From Micromonospora sp. NBC_00389 (GTDB lineage: Bacteria; Actinomycetota; Actinomycetes; Mycobacteriales; Micromonosporaceae): a stretch of 64,000 nucleotides of DNA. Position numbers and translations under genes: made by a program. Below the pieces are notes generated by a model. It was given only the letters and a program-made list of their open reading frames with translations. It did not search any database and was not told the DNA's origin. This document shows, piece after piece, positions 44,051 to 52,609 of the stretch (within the stretch, counting starts at the first letter, position 1; every line of letters starts with the position of its first letter). The stretch lies in NCBI RefSeq assembly GCF_036059255.1, contig NZ_CP107947.1, positions 1,674,001 through 1,738,000 on the forward strand, given 5' to 3'.

Positions 44051-45468
44051 CACGCCCCCAGCAGGCTCTGGCCGCAGACCCGGACCACGTTGCCGCTGAC
44101 CGCGCCGCTGGCGGGCCAGGCCAGCCAGCCGATCGTCTCGGCCACGTCCACCGGCAGCCCGCCCTGGGCCAGGCTGTTCATCCGCCGGCCCGCCTCGCGG
44201 ACCACCAGCGGGATACGTGCGGTCAGTCGGGTCTCGATGAAGCCGGGGGCCACCGCGTTGACGCTGATCCCCTGGTCGCGCAGGGCCGGGGCGAGCGAGC
44301 CGACCAGCCCGATCACGCCGGCCTTGCTGGTGGCGTAGTTGGTCTGCCCCCGGTTGCCGGCGACCCCGGCGATCGAGGAGACCGCGACGATCCGCCCGCC
44401 GGCCGGAATCAGCTCCCGCTCCAGCAGCACGTCGTTGATCCGCTCCTGACTGGAGAGGTTGACGTCGATGACCTGGTCCCACCGGTCGGCGTCCATCCGG
44501 CCGAGCGTCTTGTCCCGGGTGATACCGGCGTTGTGCACCACCACGTCGACCCGGCCGTGCCGGCTGGCCAGGTGGTCGGCGAGCCGGGTCGGCGCGTCCG
44601 GTGCGGTCAGGTCGAGCTGGACGGCGGTCCCGCCGATGTCGTTCGCCACCGCTGCCAGCGCGTCCCCGGCGGCCGGGATGTCCAGCGCCACCACCTGGGC
44701 GCCGTCGCGGGCCAGCACCCGGGCCAGCGCGGCACCGATGCCCCGGGCGGCGCCGGTGACCAGCACGATCTGCCCGTCCAGCGGGCGGTCCCAGTCGGCC
44801 GGTGCGCTCGCGTCGCCGGCACCGACCCGAATGACCTGCCCCGAGACGTACGCGGACCGCCCGGAAAGAAGAAATCGGAGGGTCGATTCGAGGCTCGTGA
44901 GCGTGCCGGCTGAGAGGTCCGGGCCGTCCGGAAGGCTTGAGTGGTCCGGGCGGGCCTGGGCGGCGGTGCCGGTACGGGTCACGTAGACGAGTTGTGCGGT
45001 GCTGCCGCGGCCGAACTCCTTGCCGATGCTGCGGACCAGCCCCTCCAGGGCACGCTGGGCGGTCGCCTCGCGCGGCGTCGGGCACTCCTCCGGCGGGGTC
45101 CCCAGCACGATCACCCGACCGCTGGGCAGCACGGCCCGCGCCTGCGGGTGGAAGAAGTCGTAGAGCTGGCGCAGGCCGGTCGAGTCGGTGATCCCGGTGG
45201 CGTCGAAGAGCAGTGCGCCGTACCGCTGCGAGGAGTCACTGGCGGGGGCGGCGGCCGGGTCGGCCAGCTCGACCCCGGCGGCGGTCAGGATCTTGGTGGT
45301 CGGCTCGGCGAGCCGGCCGCCGGTGGCCGCGCCGAGCAGGGCCGGCCCGGGCAGCAGCGGGTCGCCGGGGTGGTGTCGGCGCAGTCGCGGCGGGTCGGGC
45401 AGCCCGAGGCGCTTGACCAGCGCGCGGCCGGCGGCCGATTGGACGAAGCTCGCGTACCTGTCGGTCAT
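44050..45468 (-). CDS. fabG4: High-molecular-weight 3-oxoacyl-thioester reductase (FabG4-like)
   Basis: A 472-residue two-domain SDR. The N-terminal 210 residues form a degenerate Rossmann domain (no NADH motif). The C-terminal half is active: VLVTGAARGIGAALARVLA, VDVVVHNAGITRDKTL, VAVSSIAGVAGNRGQTNYATSKAG with catalytic Ser, Tyr and Lys, and NAVAPGFIETRLT. FabG4 enzymes reduce 3-oxoacyl-CoA or -ACP and work with long-chain substrates. It is the first gene of the divergent unit and its upstream region holds a CCTAC-N6-GTAGG palindrome. Fused domains of this size are the norm for FabG4. Confidence 0.9.
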   Translation of the reverse strand: MTDRYASFVQSAAGRALVKRLGLPDPPRLRRHHPGDPLLPGPALLGAATGGRLAEPTTKILTAAGVELADPAAAPASDSSQRYGALLFDATGITDSTGLRQLYDFFHPQARAVLPSGRVIVLGTPPEECPTPREATAQRALEGLVRSIGKEFGRGSTAQLVYVTRTGTAAQARPDHSSLPDGPDLSAGTLTSLESTLRFLLSGRSAYVSGQVIRVGAGDASAPADWDRPLDGQIVLVTGAARGIGAALARVLARDGAQVVALDIPAAGDALAAVANDIGGTAVQLDLTAPDAPTRLADHLASRHGRVDVVVHNAGITRDKTLGRMDADRWDQVIDVNLSSQERINDVLLERELIPAGGRIVAVSSIAGVAGNRGQTNYATSKAGVIGLVGSLAPALRDQGISVNAVAPGFIETRLTARIPLVVREAGRRMNSLAQGGLPVDVAETIGWLAWPASGAVSGNVVRVCGQSLLGA

Positions 45469-45476
45469 GCGCGTAG

Positions 45477-45492
45477 CCTACTGGCGAGTAGG
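45477..45492. promoter_or_regulatory. TetR-type operator between fabG4 and fadA2
   Basis: CCTAC-TGGCGA-GTAGG is a perfect palindrome with the same outer half-sites and spacing as the site at 35008-35023. It lies 8 bases from the fabG4 start and 31 bases from the thiolase start, so one repressor could control both directions. Confidence 0.65.
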
Positions 45493-45523
45493 GTTCGAGC
45501 AACACATCTCAAGGAGGCGGATC

Positions 45524-46816
45524 GTGCAGAGCATCCGACGGGTCGCGGTCATCGGCGGCAACCGCGTCCCCTTCGCCCGTTCCAACTCCCGCTATGCGGA
45601 CGCGTCCAACTCGGACCTGCTCGGCGCGGCGCTGGACGGTCTGATCGCCCGGTACGGGCTGGCCGGCCAGCGGGTCGGCGAGGTGGTGGCCGGGGCGGTC
45701 CTCAAGCACTCCCGTGACTTCAACCTCGCCCGCGAGGTGGTGCTCGGCTCCCGGCTCGACCCGCACACCCCTGCGTACGACATCCAGCAGGCCTGCGGCA
45801 CGGGCCTGGAGGCGGCGATCCTCGTCGCCAACAAGATCGCCCTCGGGCAACTCGACGTGGGCATCGCCGGCGGCGTCGACAGCACCTCCGACGCACCGCT
45901 CGCGGTCAACGAGGAGATGCGGCGCACGCTGCTCAAACTCAACTCCGCCCGGACGCTGGGCGAGCGGCTCAAGATCACCGCGAAGCTGCGCCCGCTCCAG
46001 CCGTTCAAGCCGGAGATCCCGCGCAACGCCGAGCCTCGTACCGGCCTGTCGATGGGGGACCACGCCGCCCGCACCGCGCTGCGCTGGCAGATCGACCGGC
46101 GGTCCCAGGACGAGCTGGCGCTGCGCTCGCACCAGCGGCTGGCTGCCGCGTACGACCGGGGCTTCTTCGACGACCTGATGACGCCGTACCTGGGGCTGAC
46201 CCGCGACCAGAACCTGCGCCCCGACACCAGCCTGGAGAAGCTCGGCTCGCTCAAGCCGGTCTTCGGCACCCGGGAACCGGACGCCGAGCAGGCCACCATG
46301 ACCGCCGGCAACTCCTCGCCGCTGACCGACGGCGCGTCGACCGTGCTGCTGGCCAGCGAGGAGTGGGCGAGTGCGCACAGCCTGCCGGTGCTGGCCTGGT
46401 TCAGCTGGTCGGAGACGGCGGCGGTGGACTTCGTGCACGGCGACGAGGGGCTGTTGATGGCCCCCACGTACGCGGTGCCGAGGATGCTGTCCCGGGCCGG
46501 GCTGACGTTGCAGGATTTCGACTACTACGAGATCCACGAGGCGTTCGCCTCGCAGGTGCTGGCCACCCTGGCGGCCTGGGAGTCGCCGGAGTTCTGCAAG
46601 GAGCGGTTGGGCCTGGACGCGCCGCTCGGTGCGATCGACCGGGAGAAGCTGAACGTCAACGGCTCGTCGTTGGCGGCCGGTCACCCGTTCGCCGCCACCG
46701 GCGGCCGGATCGTGGCGACCCTGGCGAAGCTGCTGGCCGAGAAGGGCAGCGGGCGGGGGCTGATCTCGATCTGCGCGGCCGGTGGCCAGGGCGTGACGGC
46801 GATCCTGGAACGCTGA
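45524..46816 (+). CDS. fadA2: Acetyl-CoA C-acyltransferase (thiolase), FadA2-like
   Basis: A 430-residue thiolase. Motifs: IQQACGTGLEAAILVANKIALGQLDVGIAGGVDS with the nucleophile Cys, MTAGNSSPLTDGASTVLLASE, YYEIHEAFASQVL, NVNGSSLAAGHPFAATGGRI with the catalytic His, and ISICAAGGQG with the second catalytic Cys. It cleaves 3-oxoacyl-CoA (or forms it) at the end of a beta-oxidation cycle. GTG start at 45524 after AAGGAGG. It is divergent from htdX-fabG4 with a shared operator, the same arrangement as in mycobacteria. Confidence 0.93.
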   Translation: MQSIRRVAVIGGNRVPFARSNSRYADASNSDLLGAALDGLIARYGLAGQRVGEVVAGAVLKHSRDFNLAREVVLGSRLDPHTPAYDIQQACGTGLEAAILVANKIALGQLDVGIAGGVDSTSDAPLAVNEEMRRTLLKLNSARTLGERLKITAKLRPLQPFKPEIPRNAEPRTGLSMGDHAARTALRWQIDRRSQDELALRSHQRLAAAYDRGFFDDLMTPYLGLTRDQNLRPDTSLEKLGSLKPVFGTREPDAEQATMTAGNSSPLTDGASTVLLASEEWASAHSLPVLAWFSWSETAAVDFVHGDEGLLMAPTYAVPRMLSRAGLTLQDFDYYEIHEAFASQVLATLAAWESPEFCKERLGLDAPLGAIDREKLNVNGSSLAAGHPFAATGGRIVATLAKLLAEKGSGRGLISICAAGGQGVTAILER

Positions 46817-46955
46817 CGGCTGGGGCGTTCGCAGCCGTCGTACTGCGCAGGGCGGACGCGGGACCATTTCCGGTGACCGCGTTCCGGTGCCCCGGATGCT
46901 GGCGAAGGCTGTTGTCCTAGCCTGAGTCGTTCCTCTGTCTACAGTCGACCGAAGG

Positions 46956-48671
46956 ATGGCTCCGGTGTCTGCCACCCCCATGCCCATGTCCGACCCCAAG
47001 GCTCCTCTCGCGCCGCCGCCGACGAGCCCGGCCGGTCCCGGGTCGTCCGGGGGCGTCGGGATCGGCCGGAGCGCCCAGGTCGTCGCCGGCCTGCTGCTGC
47101 TCGTGCCGGCGGCTGCCGCTCTGCTCTGGTCGTACGTGCTGCCGTCGGTCCGCACGCTGTCGGAGAGCTTCAGCCGCGGCGACGCGCTGGGCGGCCCGGC
47201 CGAGGCCGCCGGCGGCGACAACTACGCGCAGGTGTTCGAGCGCGGGTTCCTCGGCGACCTGGGCTACGCGCTGCTCCTCGCCCTCGTGCCGCTGCTGCTC
47301 GCACTGCTCGCCGCCCCGCTGCTCGCGCTCGCCGCGGCGCGGGCCGGCCGGGTGCCCCGGCTGCTGGCCCGGGCGCTGCTGACCTTGCCGCTGGCCGCCT
47401 ACGCCCCGCTCGCTGTGGGGGCGGTGTGGACGATGGACCGGTTCGAGGCCGAGGGGGACGCCTGGGCGCAGGCGCCCACGCTGACCGCCGTACGCACCGT
47501 GGCGCTGCTGACGGCCGGGCTGGTGGTCGCGGTCGGTGCCACCGTCTTCCTCGCCGCGCTGCGCCGCAGCCCCGGCGGCGGCCGTTCCGGCCCGGCTGCC
47601 CTGGCCGTCGGCGGCGTCCTCGGGCTGACCGTCGTCGCGGTGGCCGTGCAGTCCTGGTCCCTCCAGTCGCCCGTTCTCTTGGGGCAGGGCGACCAGATCG
47701 GCCCGGTGGTGCGGATCGTCCGCGAGAGCCTGGTCCACTTCCAGTTCGGCGTCGGCGCCGCCGGCAGCGTGCTGCTGCTGGCGCTGCTGGCGGTGCTCGG
47801 CATCCTCGCCGTCGTCCTGCTCCTGGCCACCCGGACGAGGATCGCCTTCACCGGGTGGCGCGACCGCCCGGCCGACGACCCGGCCGTCCGCGCGGTCGGC
47901 ACCCACAAGCCGGTTGCGCTCGGGCTGCTGGCGGTGGGACTGCTCGCGTTCCTCGGGGTGCTCGGCTATGTGCTGACGCCATGGCTGCGGGCGCTCACCT
48001 CGGACGCCGGAGAGTTGCCCGCCAGCCTCTCCGCCAGCGAAATTCAGGCCAACACCTGGCTTCCGCCACTGATCTCCACGGTGGTCGGGGTGGGCCTCGC
48101 CGCCCTGGCCGGCTTCGCCATCGGTGGCCTGCGCCCGCTTGGCCGCGCCAGCGAGCTGCTCCTGCTGCCGTTCGCGCCCTGGCTCTTCGTCGGCGACGGC
48201 CCGCTGGCCATCGCCAACTTCCTGCGGGCCCGTGAGGCCGACCAGCTCAACACCTTCGTCGGGTCGATCCCGCCGGGCTGGCTCTGCATCCCCGCGCTGG
48301 TGGCGTTCACCCTCTTCTTCCGGGGCCAGCGGGAACGCTGGGCGGGCGGCGGCCGGTTCGGCGCGACCATGCTGCTGCCCGCCCTCCCCCTGCTGGCGGG
48401 CGTCGGGCTGCTCGACTGGCTGGTCGGCGCGCAGAGCTGGCTCTGGCCGCAACTGGTGGTCCAGGACCCCGAAAATGCGCCGGCGACCAACCTGCTCGTC
48501 ATGCGGATCGCCCAGTCCTTCGGCGCCGAGGACGCGGCGCAGGGGATGGTGGCCCAGGTGCTGCCGCTGCCGATGCTGGCGCTGTTCCTCGTCGCGTTCG
48601 TGGCGTTGCAGGTGGGCTACCTGGACCGGCTCGTCGTCCGGGCGGGGTCGACGGAGGAGCGGCGCGACTGA
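46956..48671 (+). CDS. Large integral membrane protein, resembling a fused sugar ABC-transporter permease
   Basis: A 571-residue protein with about 11-12 hydrophobic helices after a Pro/Ala-rich cytosolic N-terminus. The order of helices and long loops (VLPSVRTLSESF... ATWLPPLISTVVG... PAGMVAQVLPLPML) recalls MalF- and MalG-like permeases joined in one chain, as seen in some actinobacteria. However, I cannot see a clear EAA loop, no ATPase or binding-protein gene is adjacent, and other polytopic families are possible. ATG at 46956 is reasonable. Function remains open. Confidence 0.5.
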   Translation: MAPVSATPMPMSDPKAPLAPPPTSPAGPGSSGGVGIGRSAQVVAGLLLLVPAAAALLWSYVLPSVRTLSESFSRGDALGGPAEAAGGDNYAQVFERGFLGDLGYALLLALVPLLLALLAAPLLALAAARAGRVPRLLARALLTLPLAAYAPLAVGAVWTMDRFEAEGDAWAQAPTLTAVRTVALLTAGLVVAVGATVFLAALRRSPGGGRSGPAALAVGGVLGLTVVAVAVQSWSLQSPVLLGQGDQIGPVVRIVRESLVHFQFGVGAAGSVLLLALLAVLGILAVVLLLATRTRIAFTGWRDRPADDPAVRAVGTHKPVALGLLAVGLLAFLGVLGYVLTPWLRALTSDAGELPASLSASEIQANTWLPPLISTVVGVGLAALAGFAIGGLRPLGRASELLLLPFAPWLFVGDGPLAIANFLRAREADQLNTFVGSIPPGWLCIPALVAFTLFFRGQRERWAGGGRFGATMLLPALPLLAGVGLLDWLVGAQSWLWPQLVVQDPENAPATNLLVMRIAQSFGAEDAAQGMVAQVLPLPMLALFLVAFVALQVGYLDRLVVRAGSTEERRD

Positions 48672-48751
48672 CCGCGTGACCGCCGCACAGCAGCAGGCCG
48701 CCGCGTTCGATCCGGCGGTCGCCCTGGCCGGGCGGTAGGACGTCGGCGGGA

Positions 48752-48791
48752 GGTCGCCGGCTGGTGGCGTGCGCGCCGCCGGCCGGCGACC
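48752..48791 (+). terminator. Hairpin between the membrane-protein gene and purB
   Basis: GGTCGCCGGC pairs with GCCGGCGACC around a 20-base loop, followed by CCCCC; probably the terminator of the upstream gene. The 190-base gap has no other feature. Confidence 0.45.
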
Positions 48792-48868
48792 CCCCCGGCT
48801 GTCGCCGCTGGTGAGCAGCCGGACGTCCACAACGGGACCGCGTCCGCGGGCATGAAAGACTGAGGTAC

Positions 48869-50290
48869 GTGACGATCCCGAACGTGCTCGCCAACCGGTA
48901 CGCCTCGCCCGAGTTGGTTGCCCTCTGGTCACCCGAGGAGAAGGTCCGGATGGAGCGGCGGCTCTGGCTCGCCGTGCTCCGCGCACAGCGCGACCTCGGC
49001 GTGCCCGTGCCAGACGGCGTGGTCGAGGCGTACGAGCGGGTGCTCGACCAGGTCGACCTAGCCTCGATCGCGGAGCGGGAGCGGGTCACCCGGCACGACG
49101 TGAAGGCCCGGATCGAGGAGTTCAGCGCGCTCGCCGGGCACGAGCACGTGCACAAGGGGATGACCTCCCGGGATCTCACCGAGAACGTCGAGCAGCTCCA
49201 GGTGCGCGCGTCGCTGGAGTTGATTCGGGACCGGGTGGTCGCCACCCTGGCCCGCCTGGCCTGGCTCGCCCACGAGCACTCCGAGTTGGTGATGACCGGC
49301 CGTTCGCACAACGTGGCCGCGCAGGCCACCACGCTCGGCAAGCGCTTCGCGTCGGCGGCGGAGGAGCTGCTGATCGCGTACGAGCGGCTGGAAGACCTGA
49401 TCAACTGGTATCCGCTGCGCGGGATCAAGGGGCCGGTCGGCACCGCCGCCGACCAGCTCGACCTCTTCGACGGCGACGCCGACAAGGTGGCCGAGCTGGA
49501 GCGCCGGGTGGCCGAGCACCTGGGTTTCACCCGGGTGCTGGACAGCGTCGGGCAGGTTTACCCCCGCTCGATCGACATGGCCGTGCTCGCCGCGCTCTCC
49601 CAGGTCGCGGCGGCACCGAGCAGCCTGGCCACCACGATCCGGCTGATGGTCGGCCAGGAGTTGGTCACCGAGGGCTTCAAGCCGGGCCAGGTCGGCTCCA
49701 GCGCCATGCCGCACAAGATGAACACCCGCTCGTCGGAGCGGGTGAACGGCTTCGCGGTGATCATCCGGGGATACCTGTCGATGGTCGGCGAGCTGGCCGG
49801 TGACCAGTGGAACGAGGGGGACGTCTCCTGCTCGGTGGTTCGCCGGGTGGCCCTGCCGGACGCGTTCTTCGCCGCCGACGGGCTGTTCCAGACCTTCCTC
49901 ACCGTGCTCGACGAGTTCGGCGCGTACCCGGCGGTGATCAACCGGGAGTTGGAGCGGTTCCTGCCCTTCCTGGCCACCACGAAGATCCTGGTGGCGGCGG
50001 TCCGGCGCGGCGTCGGCCGGGAGGTCGCGCACGAGGTGATCAAGGAGCACGCGGTCGCCGTGGCGCTGGCCATGCGCGAGAAGGGCGCCCCAGAGAACGA
50101 TCTCTTCGACCGGCTGGCCGCAGACGGCCGGCTCGGTCTGTCCCGCGCCGACATCGACACCCTGGTCGCCGACCGCACCGCCTTCGTCGGCGCCGCCTCC
50201 GCCCAGGTGGCAGCGGTCACCCGCCGCATCACGGCCGTCGTGACAGCCCACCCCGAAGCCGCCACCTACTCCCCACCCCCCATCCTCTAA
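48869..50290 (+). CDS. purB: Adenylosuccinate lyase
   Basis: A 473-residue enzyme of the fumarase/aspartase superfamily. It splits adenylosuccinate to AMP and SAICAR to AICAR. Seen: VTRHDVKARIEEFSALAG, HKGMTSRDLTENVEQLQVR, MTGRSHNVAAQATTLGKRFA (catalytic His region) and the family signature GSSAMPHKMNTRSSERV. Length normal. GTG start at 48869. The stop TAA at 50288-50290 is completed by the first bases of IS110 copy 2, as at purA. Confidence 0.96.
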   Translation: MTIPNVLANRYASPELVALWSPEEKVRMERRLWLAVLRAQRDLGVPVPDGVVEAYERVLDQVDLASIAERERVTRHDVKARIEEFSALAGHEHVHKGMTSRDLTENVEQLQVRASLELIRDRVVATLARLAWLAHEHSELVMTGRSHNVAAQATTLGKRFASAAEELLIAYERLEDLINWYPLRGIKGPVGTAADQLDLFDGDADKVAELERRVAEHLGFTRVLDSVGQVYPRSIDMAVLAALSQVAAAPSSLATTIRLMVGQELVTEGFKPGQVGSSAMPHKMNTRSSERVNGFAVIIRGYLSMVGELAGDQWNEGDVSCSVVRRVALPDAFFAADGLFQTFLTVLDEFGAYPAVINRELERFLPFLATTKILVAAVRRGVGREVAHEVIKEHAVAVALAMREKGAPENDLFDRLAADGRLGLSRADIDTLVADRTAFVGAASAQVAAVTRRITAVVTAHPEAATYSPPPIL

Positions 50291-50358
50291 TCCGAAAACT
50301 GAGGGTGGGTGGGCGCGCGGCAGCGTCCGGCGGAGCCGGACTCGGTGTGGTGGTGCGG

Positions 50359-51642
50359 TCAGGCTGCGGTGGGTAGGTGGGTGCGTTCGGCGGTGACGGT
50401 GTAGCCGAGGGCTTCGAGTTGTCGGATGTGGTTGCGGGCGCGTCGTTCGGGGTTGACGCGGGTGTCGTAGAAGTCGGCGCCGAGGTCGTGGAATGTGGCC
50501 TCGGGGTCGTGGAGAAGGTGCCAGATGATGATGAGGGTGGATCGGCCGACTGCGACGATGGCGCGTTTGGCGCCGCGTCGGCGGGCGATGCGGCGATAGC
50601 GCTCGCCGAGGAAGGTGGGGGTGCGGGCGGCGCTGACGGCGATCTGGCCGAGGACGCGGGCCAGGTAGGGGTTGCCGTGGCTGGTGGAGCCGCTGCCTTT
50701 CTTGCGGCCTGCGGATTCTTTCACGGTGGGTGAGAACCGGGCCCATGAGGTCAGGTGGGCCGGGGTTGGGAAACGGCTCATGTCCACGCCGATTTCCGCG
50801 ATGATCGCCCGCGCGGCCACCGGTCCCACGCCGGGGATGTGCTCAAGCCGGCTGGCCGCCTGCGCGAAAGGGGCGATGCAGACCTCGATCTGCGTGTCGA
50901 CGTCGGCGATGTCGGCCTCGATCGCGTCGACGCGGGTGAGCATCTTGCTCAGCAGGAACGCGTGATGGTCGGTGAACCGACCGACGAACGCCTCTTCCAA
51001 CATGCTGATCTTGCGGCGGAGGCTGGACCGGGCCAGTTGCGCGAGCTGGCGCGGGTCGCGTTCACCGGCGATCAACGCCGCCATCATGGCCCGCCCGGAA
51101 GTGCCGAAGATGTCGGAGGCGACCACGGACAGCTTGATCTGCGCGTCTTCGAGGAGCTTCTCGGCCCGGTTCTTCTCCGCTGTCTGCGCGGCGACGAGAT
51201 CGACTCGATAGCGGGTCAGGTCGCGCAGCATCCGAATCTGCGGCGGCGGCACGAAACTCGGCCGCAGCATCTGCCGCTCGGCGACCTTACACAGCCACAC
51301 CGCGTCCAACCGATCGGTCTTGGGTCGTCCCGGCAGGTGTTTGACATCGCGGGCGTTGACCAGCCACGTCTCGAACCCGGCTGCTTCCAGCAGATAGAAC
51401 GCCGGCTTCCAGTAGTCGCTGGTCGCCTCCATCACCACCCGGGTCACACCCAAGCTGCGCAGCCGCTCGGCCATCCGCCCCAGCGACCGGGTCATCGTCG
51501 AGAAGGTCTCGACCTCCTGCACCCGCCGACCCGGTCTGTCCGGGTGGGGCAGCCGCACACAACACACGAGCGAGGACTTACCGATATCCAGCGCGGCGAT
51601 CCGCTCGATGATCTCCTCGCGCTCCTGAGTCTCCTCCAACAC
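50359..51642 (-). CDS. IS110-family transposase/recombinase (copy 2)
   Basis: A 427-residue protein identical to the copy 1 product: DEDD residues Asp19, Glu72, Asp110 and Asp113, and the C-terminal serine domain. The start (GTG at 51642) is set by the AGGGAGG ribosome site. Identity to copy 1 shows that one or both insertions are recent. Confidence 0.93.
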   Translation of the reverse strand: MLEETQEREEIIERIAALDIGKSSLVCCVRLPHPDRPGRRVQEVETFSTMTRSLGRMAERLRSLGVTRVVMEATSDYWKPAFYLLEAAGFETWLVNARDVKHLPGRPKTDRLDAVWLCKVAERQMLRPSFVPPPQIRMLRDLTRYRVDLVAAQTAEKNRAEKLLEDAQIKLSVVASDIFGTSGRAMMAALIAGERDPRQLAQLARSSLRRKISMLEEAFVGRFTDHHAFLLSKMLTRVDAIEADIADVDTQIEVCIAPFAQAASRLEHIPGVGPVAARAIIAEIGVDMSRFPTPAHLTSWARFSPTVKESAGRKKGSGSTSHGNPYLARVLGQIAVSAARTPTFLGERYRRIARRRGAKRAIVAVGRSTLIIIWHLLHDPEATFHDLGADFYDTRVNPERRARNHIRQLEALGYTVTAERTHLPTAA

Positions 51643-51912
51643 GTGACCCTCCCTGCCCGCGCCGAACCCGCCAACGGCGTCGCCCGCGGTGACCACAGAG
51701 GGACAGCGAATCTAATCCTCGTGCTCGAAGCAACAGTGAAGGGCCCATCAGCGTGGCCACCAGCATCCGACTAACCCACGGCCTGAACCGAACCAAGGAG
51801 GCGACGACGTCAGCGGGCGACCCCACCACGGCACCACCAACCACCGGCACAGCGCAACAGGCGAGAACAGTTTTCAGCCCGGAACGGGCCACCCAACAGG
51901 GAGACGGAGACT
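51643..51912 (-). ncRNA. Candidate bridge RNA region of IS110 copy 2
   Basis: Same sequence as the region upstream of copy 1. The two guide-like motifs are at 51777-51771 (GGGTTAG, target-like) and 51718-51712 (GGATTAG, donor-like) on the minus strand. The target at purB (sense strand CGGGGTTAG at the left side) agrees with the first motif just as the purA target does. Confidence 0.5.
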
Positions 51913-51935
51913 AACCCCGCGACCGCCCCACTGGT

Positions 51936-51992
51936 TGATCATGAAGTTGTTGCCCCGACACGCCGAGGCGGAGGGCAATAACTTCATGATCA
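51936..51992. repeat. TGATCA-capped inverted repeat, family B, copy 2
   Basis: TGATCATGAAGTTGTTGCC (51936-51954) and GGCAATAACTTCATGATCA (51974-51992) form 19-bp arms with one mismatch around a 19-base loop. The loop shares ACACGCCGAG with copy 1 at 27119-27175. It begins 24 bases after IS110 copy 2. Confidence 0.85.
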
Positions 51993-52021
51993 CCGGGTCG
52001 GGGTGGGGTGGGTTGGGGTGG

Positions 52022-52480
52022 TTAGTCGCCGGTGGGGGTTTCTGCTGCGCTGCGGAGGTTGGGGGCGCTGGCTGGTTCGGCGATGCCGCCCGGTGCCTCC
52101 ACGACCGTTGGCTGCTGCGCGGTCTCCGCCGCGATCGCGGGCTGGTCGGCGGGCATGATGTCCGGCATGACGGGTACGACGATCACCGCCGTGCCGTAGG
52201 CGCAGATCTCCATCCACATCTCGCCGCAGTCCCGGCTGTCGAACCGCATGCCGATCACCGCGTTCGCACCCAGCCGCAGGGCCTCCTCGCCGAGCCGGGC
52301 CACCGAGTCGGTGCGCCACCGGGTCAGGTTGTCCGGCGCCATCGGGTCGTACGCGCCACCGCGCAGGTTCTTGACCCCCTCGCGGTACGGGTTGCGCGTC
52401 CTGGCCATCGATGACACCACCTCACCGAGAATCTGGCGGATCTCGTAGCCGGGCAGTTGCTCCGTCGTGACGACCAGCAC
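52022..52480 (-). CDS. YbjQ-family (UPF0145) protein with extended tail
   Basis: A 152-residue protein. Residues 1-110 follow the YbjQ/UPF0145 pattern: VLVVTTEQLPGYEIRQILGEVVSSMARTRN, then ARLGEEALRLGANAVIGMRFDSRDCGEMWMEICAYGTAV. The family forms pentameric beta-barrel-like structures of unknown role, sometimes tagged as heavy-metal binding. The last 40 residues are low-complexity and unusual. GTG start at 52480, placed at the family's first residue. Confidence 0.82.
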   Translation of the reverse strand: MLVVTTEQLPGYEIRQILGEVVSSMARTRNPYREGVKNLRGGAYDPMAPDNLTRWRTDSVARLGEEALRLGANAVIGMRFDSRDCGEMWMEICAYGTAVIVVPVMPDIMPADQPAIAAETAQQPTVVEAPGGIAEPASAPNLRSAAETPTGD

Positions 52481-52609
52481 GTTTCCGATGCTGTCAGGAG
52501 CAGCGCGACCCGATCGTGTGCATTGTTCACCTGATCGGATGCTGCAAAACGACGCGGCGCGGACGGCCGGAACGACGCCGACCATCCGCACCGCGCCGGG
52601 CGCTAACCG

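Larger units (their letters stand above)
50289..51912 (-). mobile_element. IS110-family insertion sequence, copy 2 (about 1.62 kb)
   Basis: All ORF translations across this element equal those of copy 1, at a constant offset of 25,896 bases, and the shared segment is 50287-51918. Left junction: CT-AATCCG at the purB stop; right junction: GACT followed by flank AACCCC. The pre-insertion target can be read as ...CATCCTCT-AACCCCGCG. The orientation is the same as that of copy 1, so the copies are direct repeats bounding 24 kb of unique DNA. The element is intact. Confidence 0.88.
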
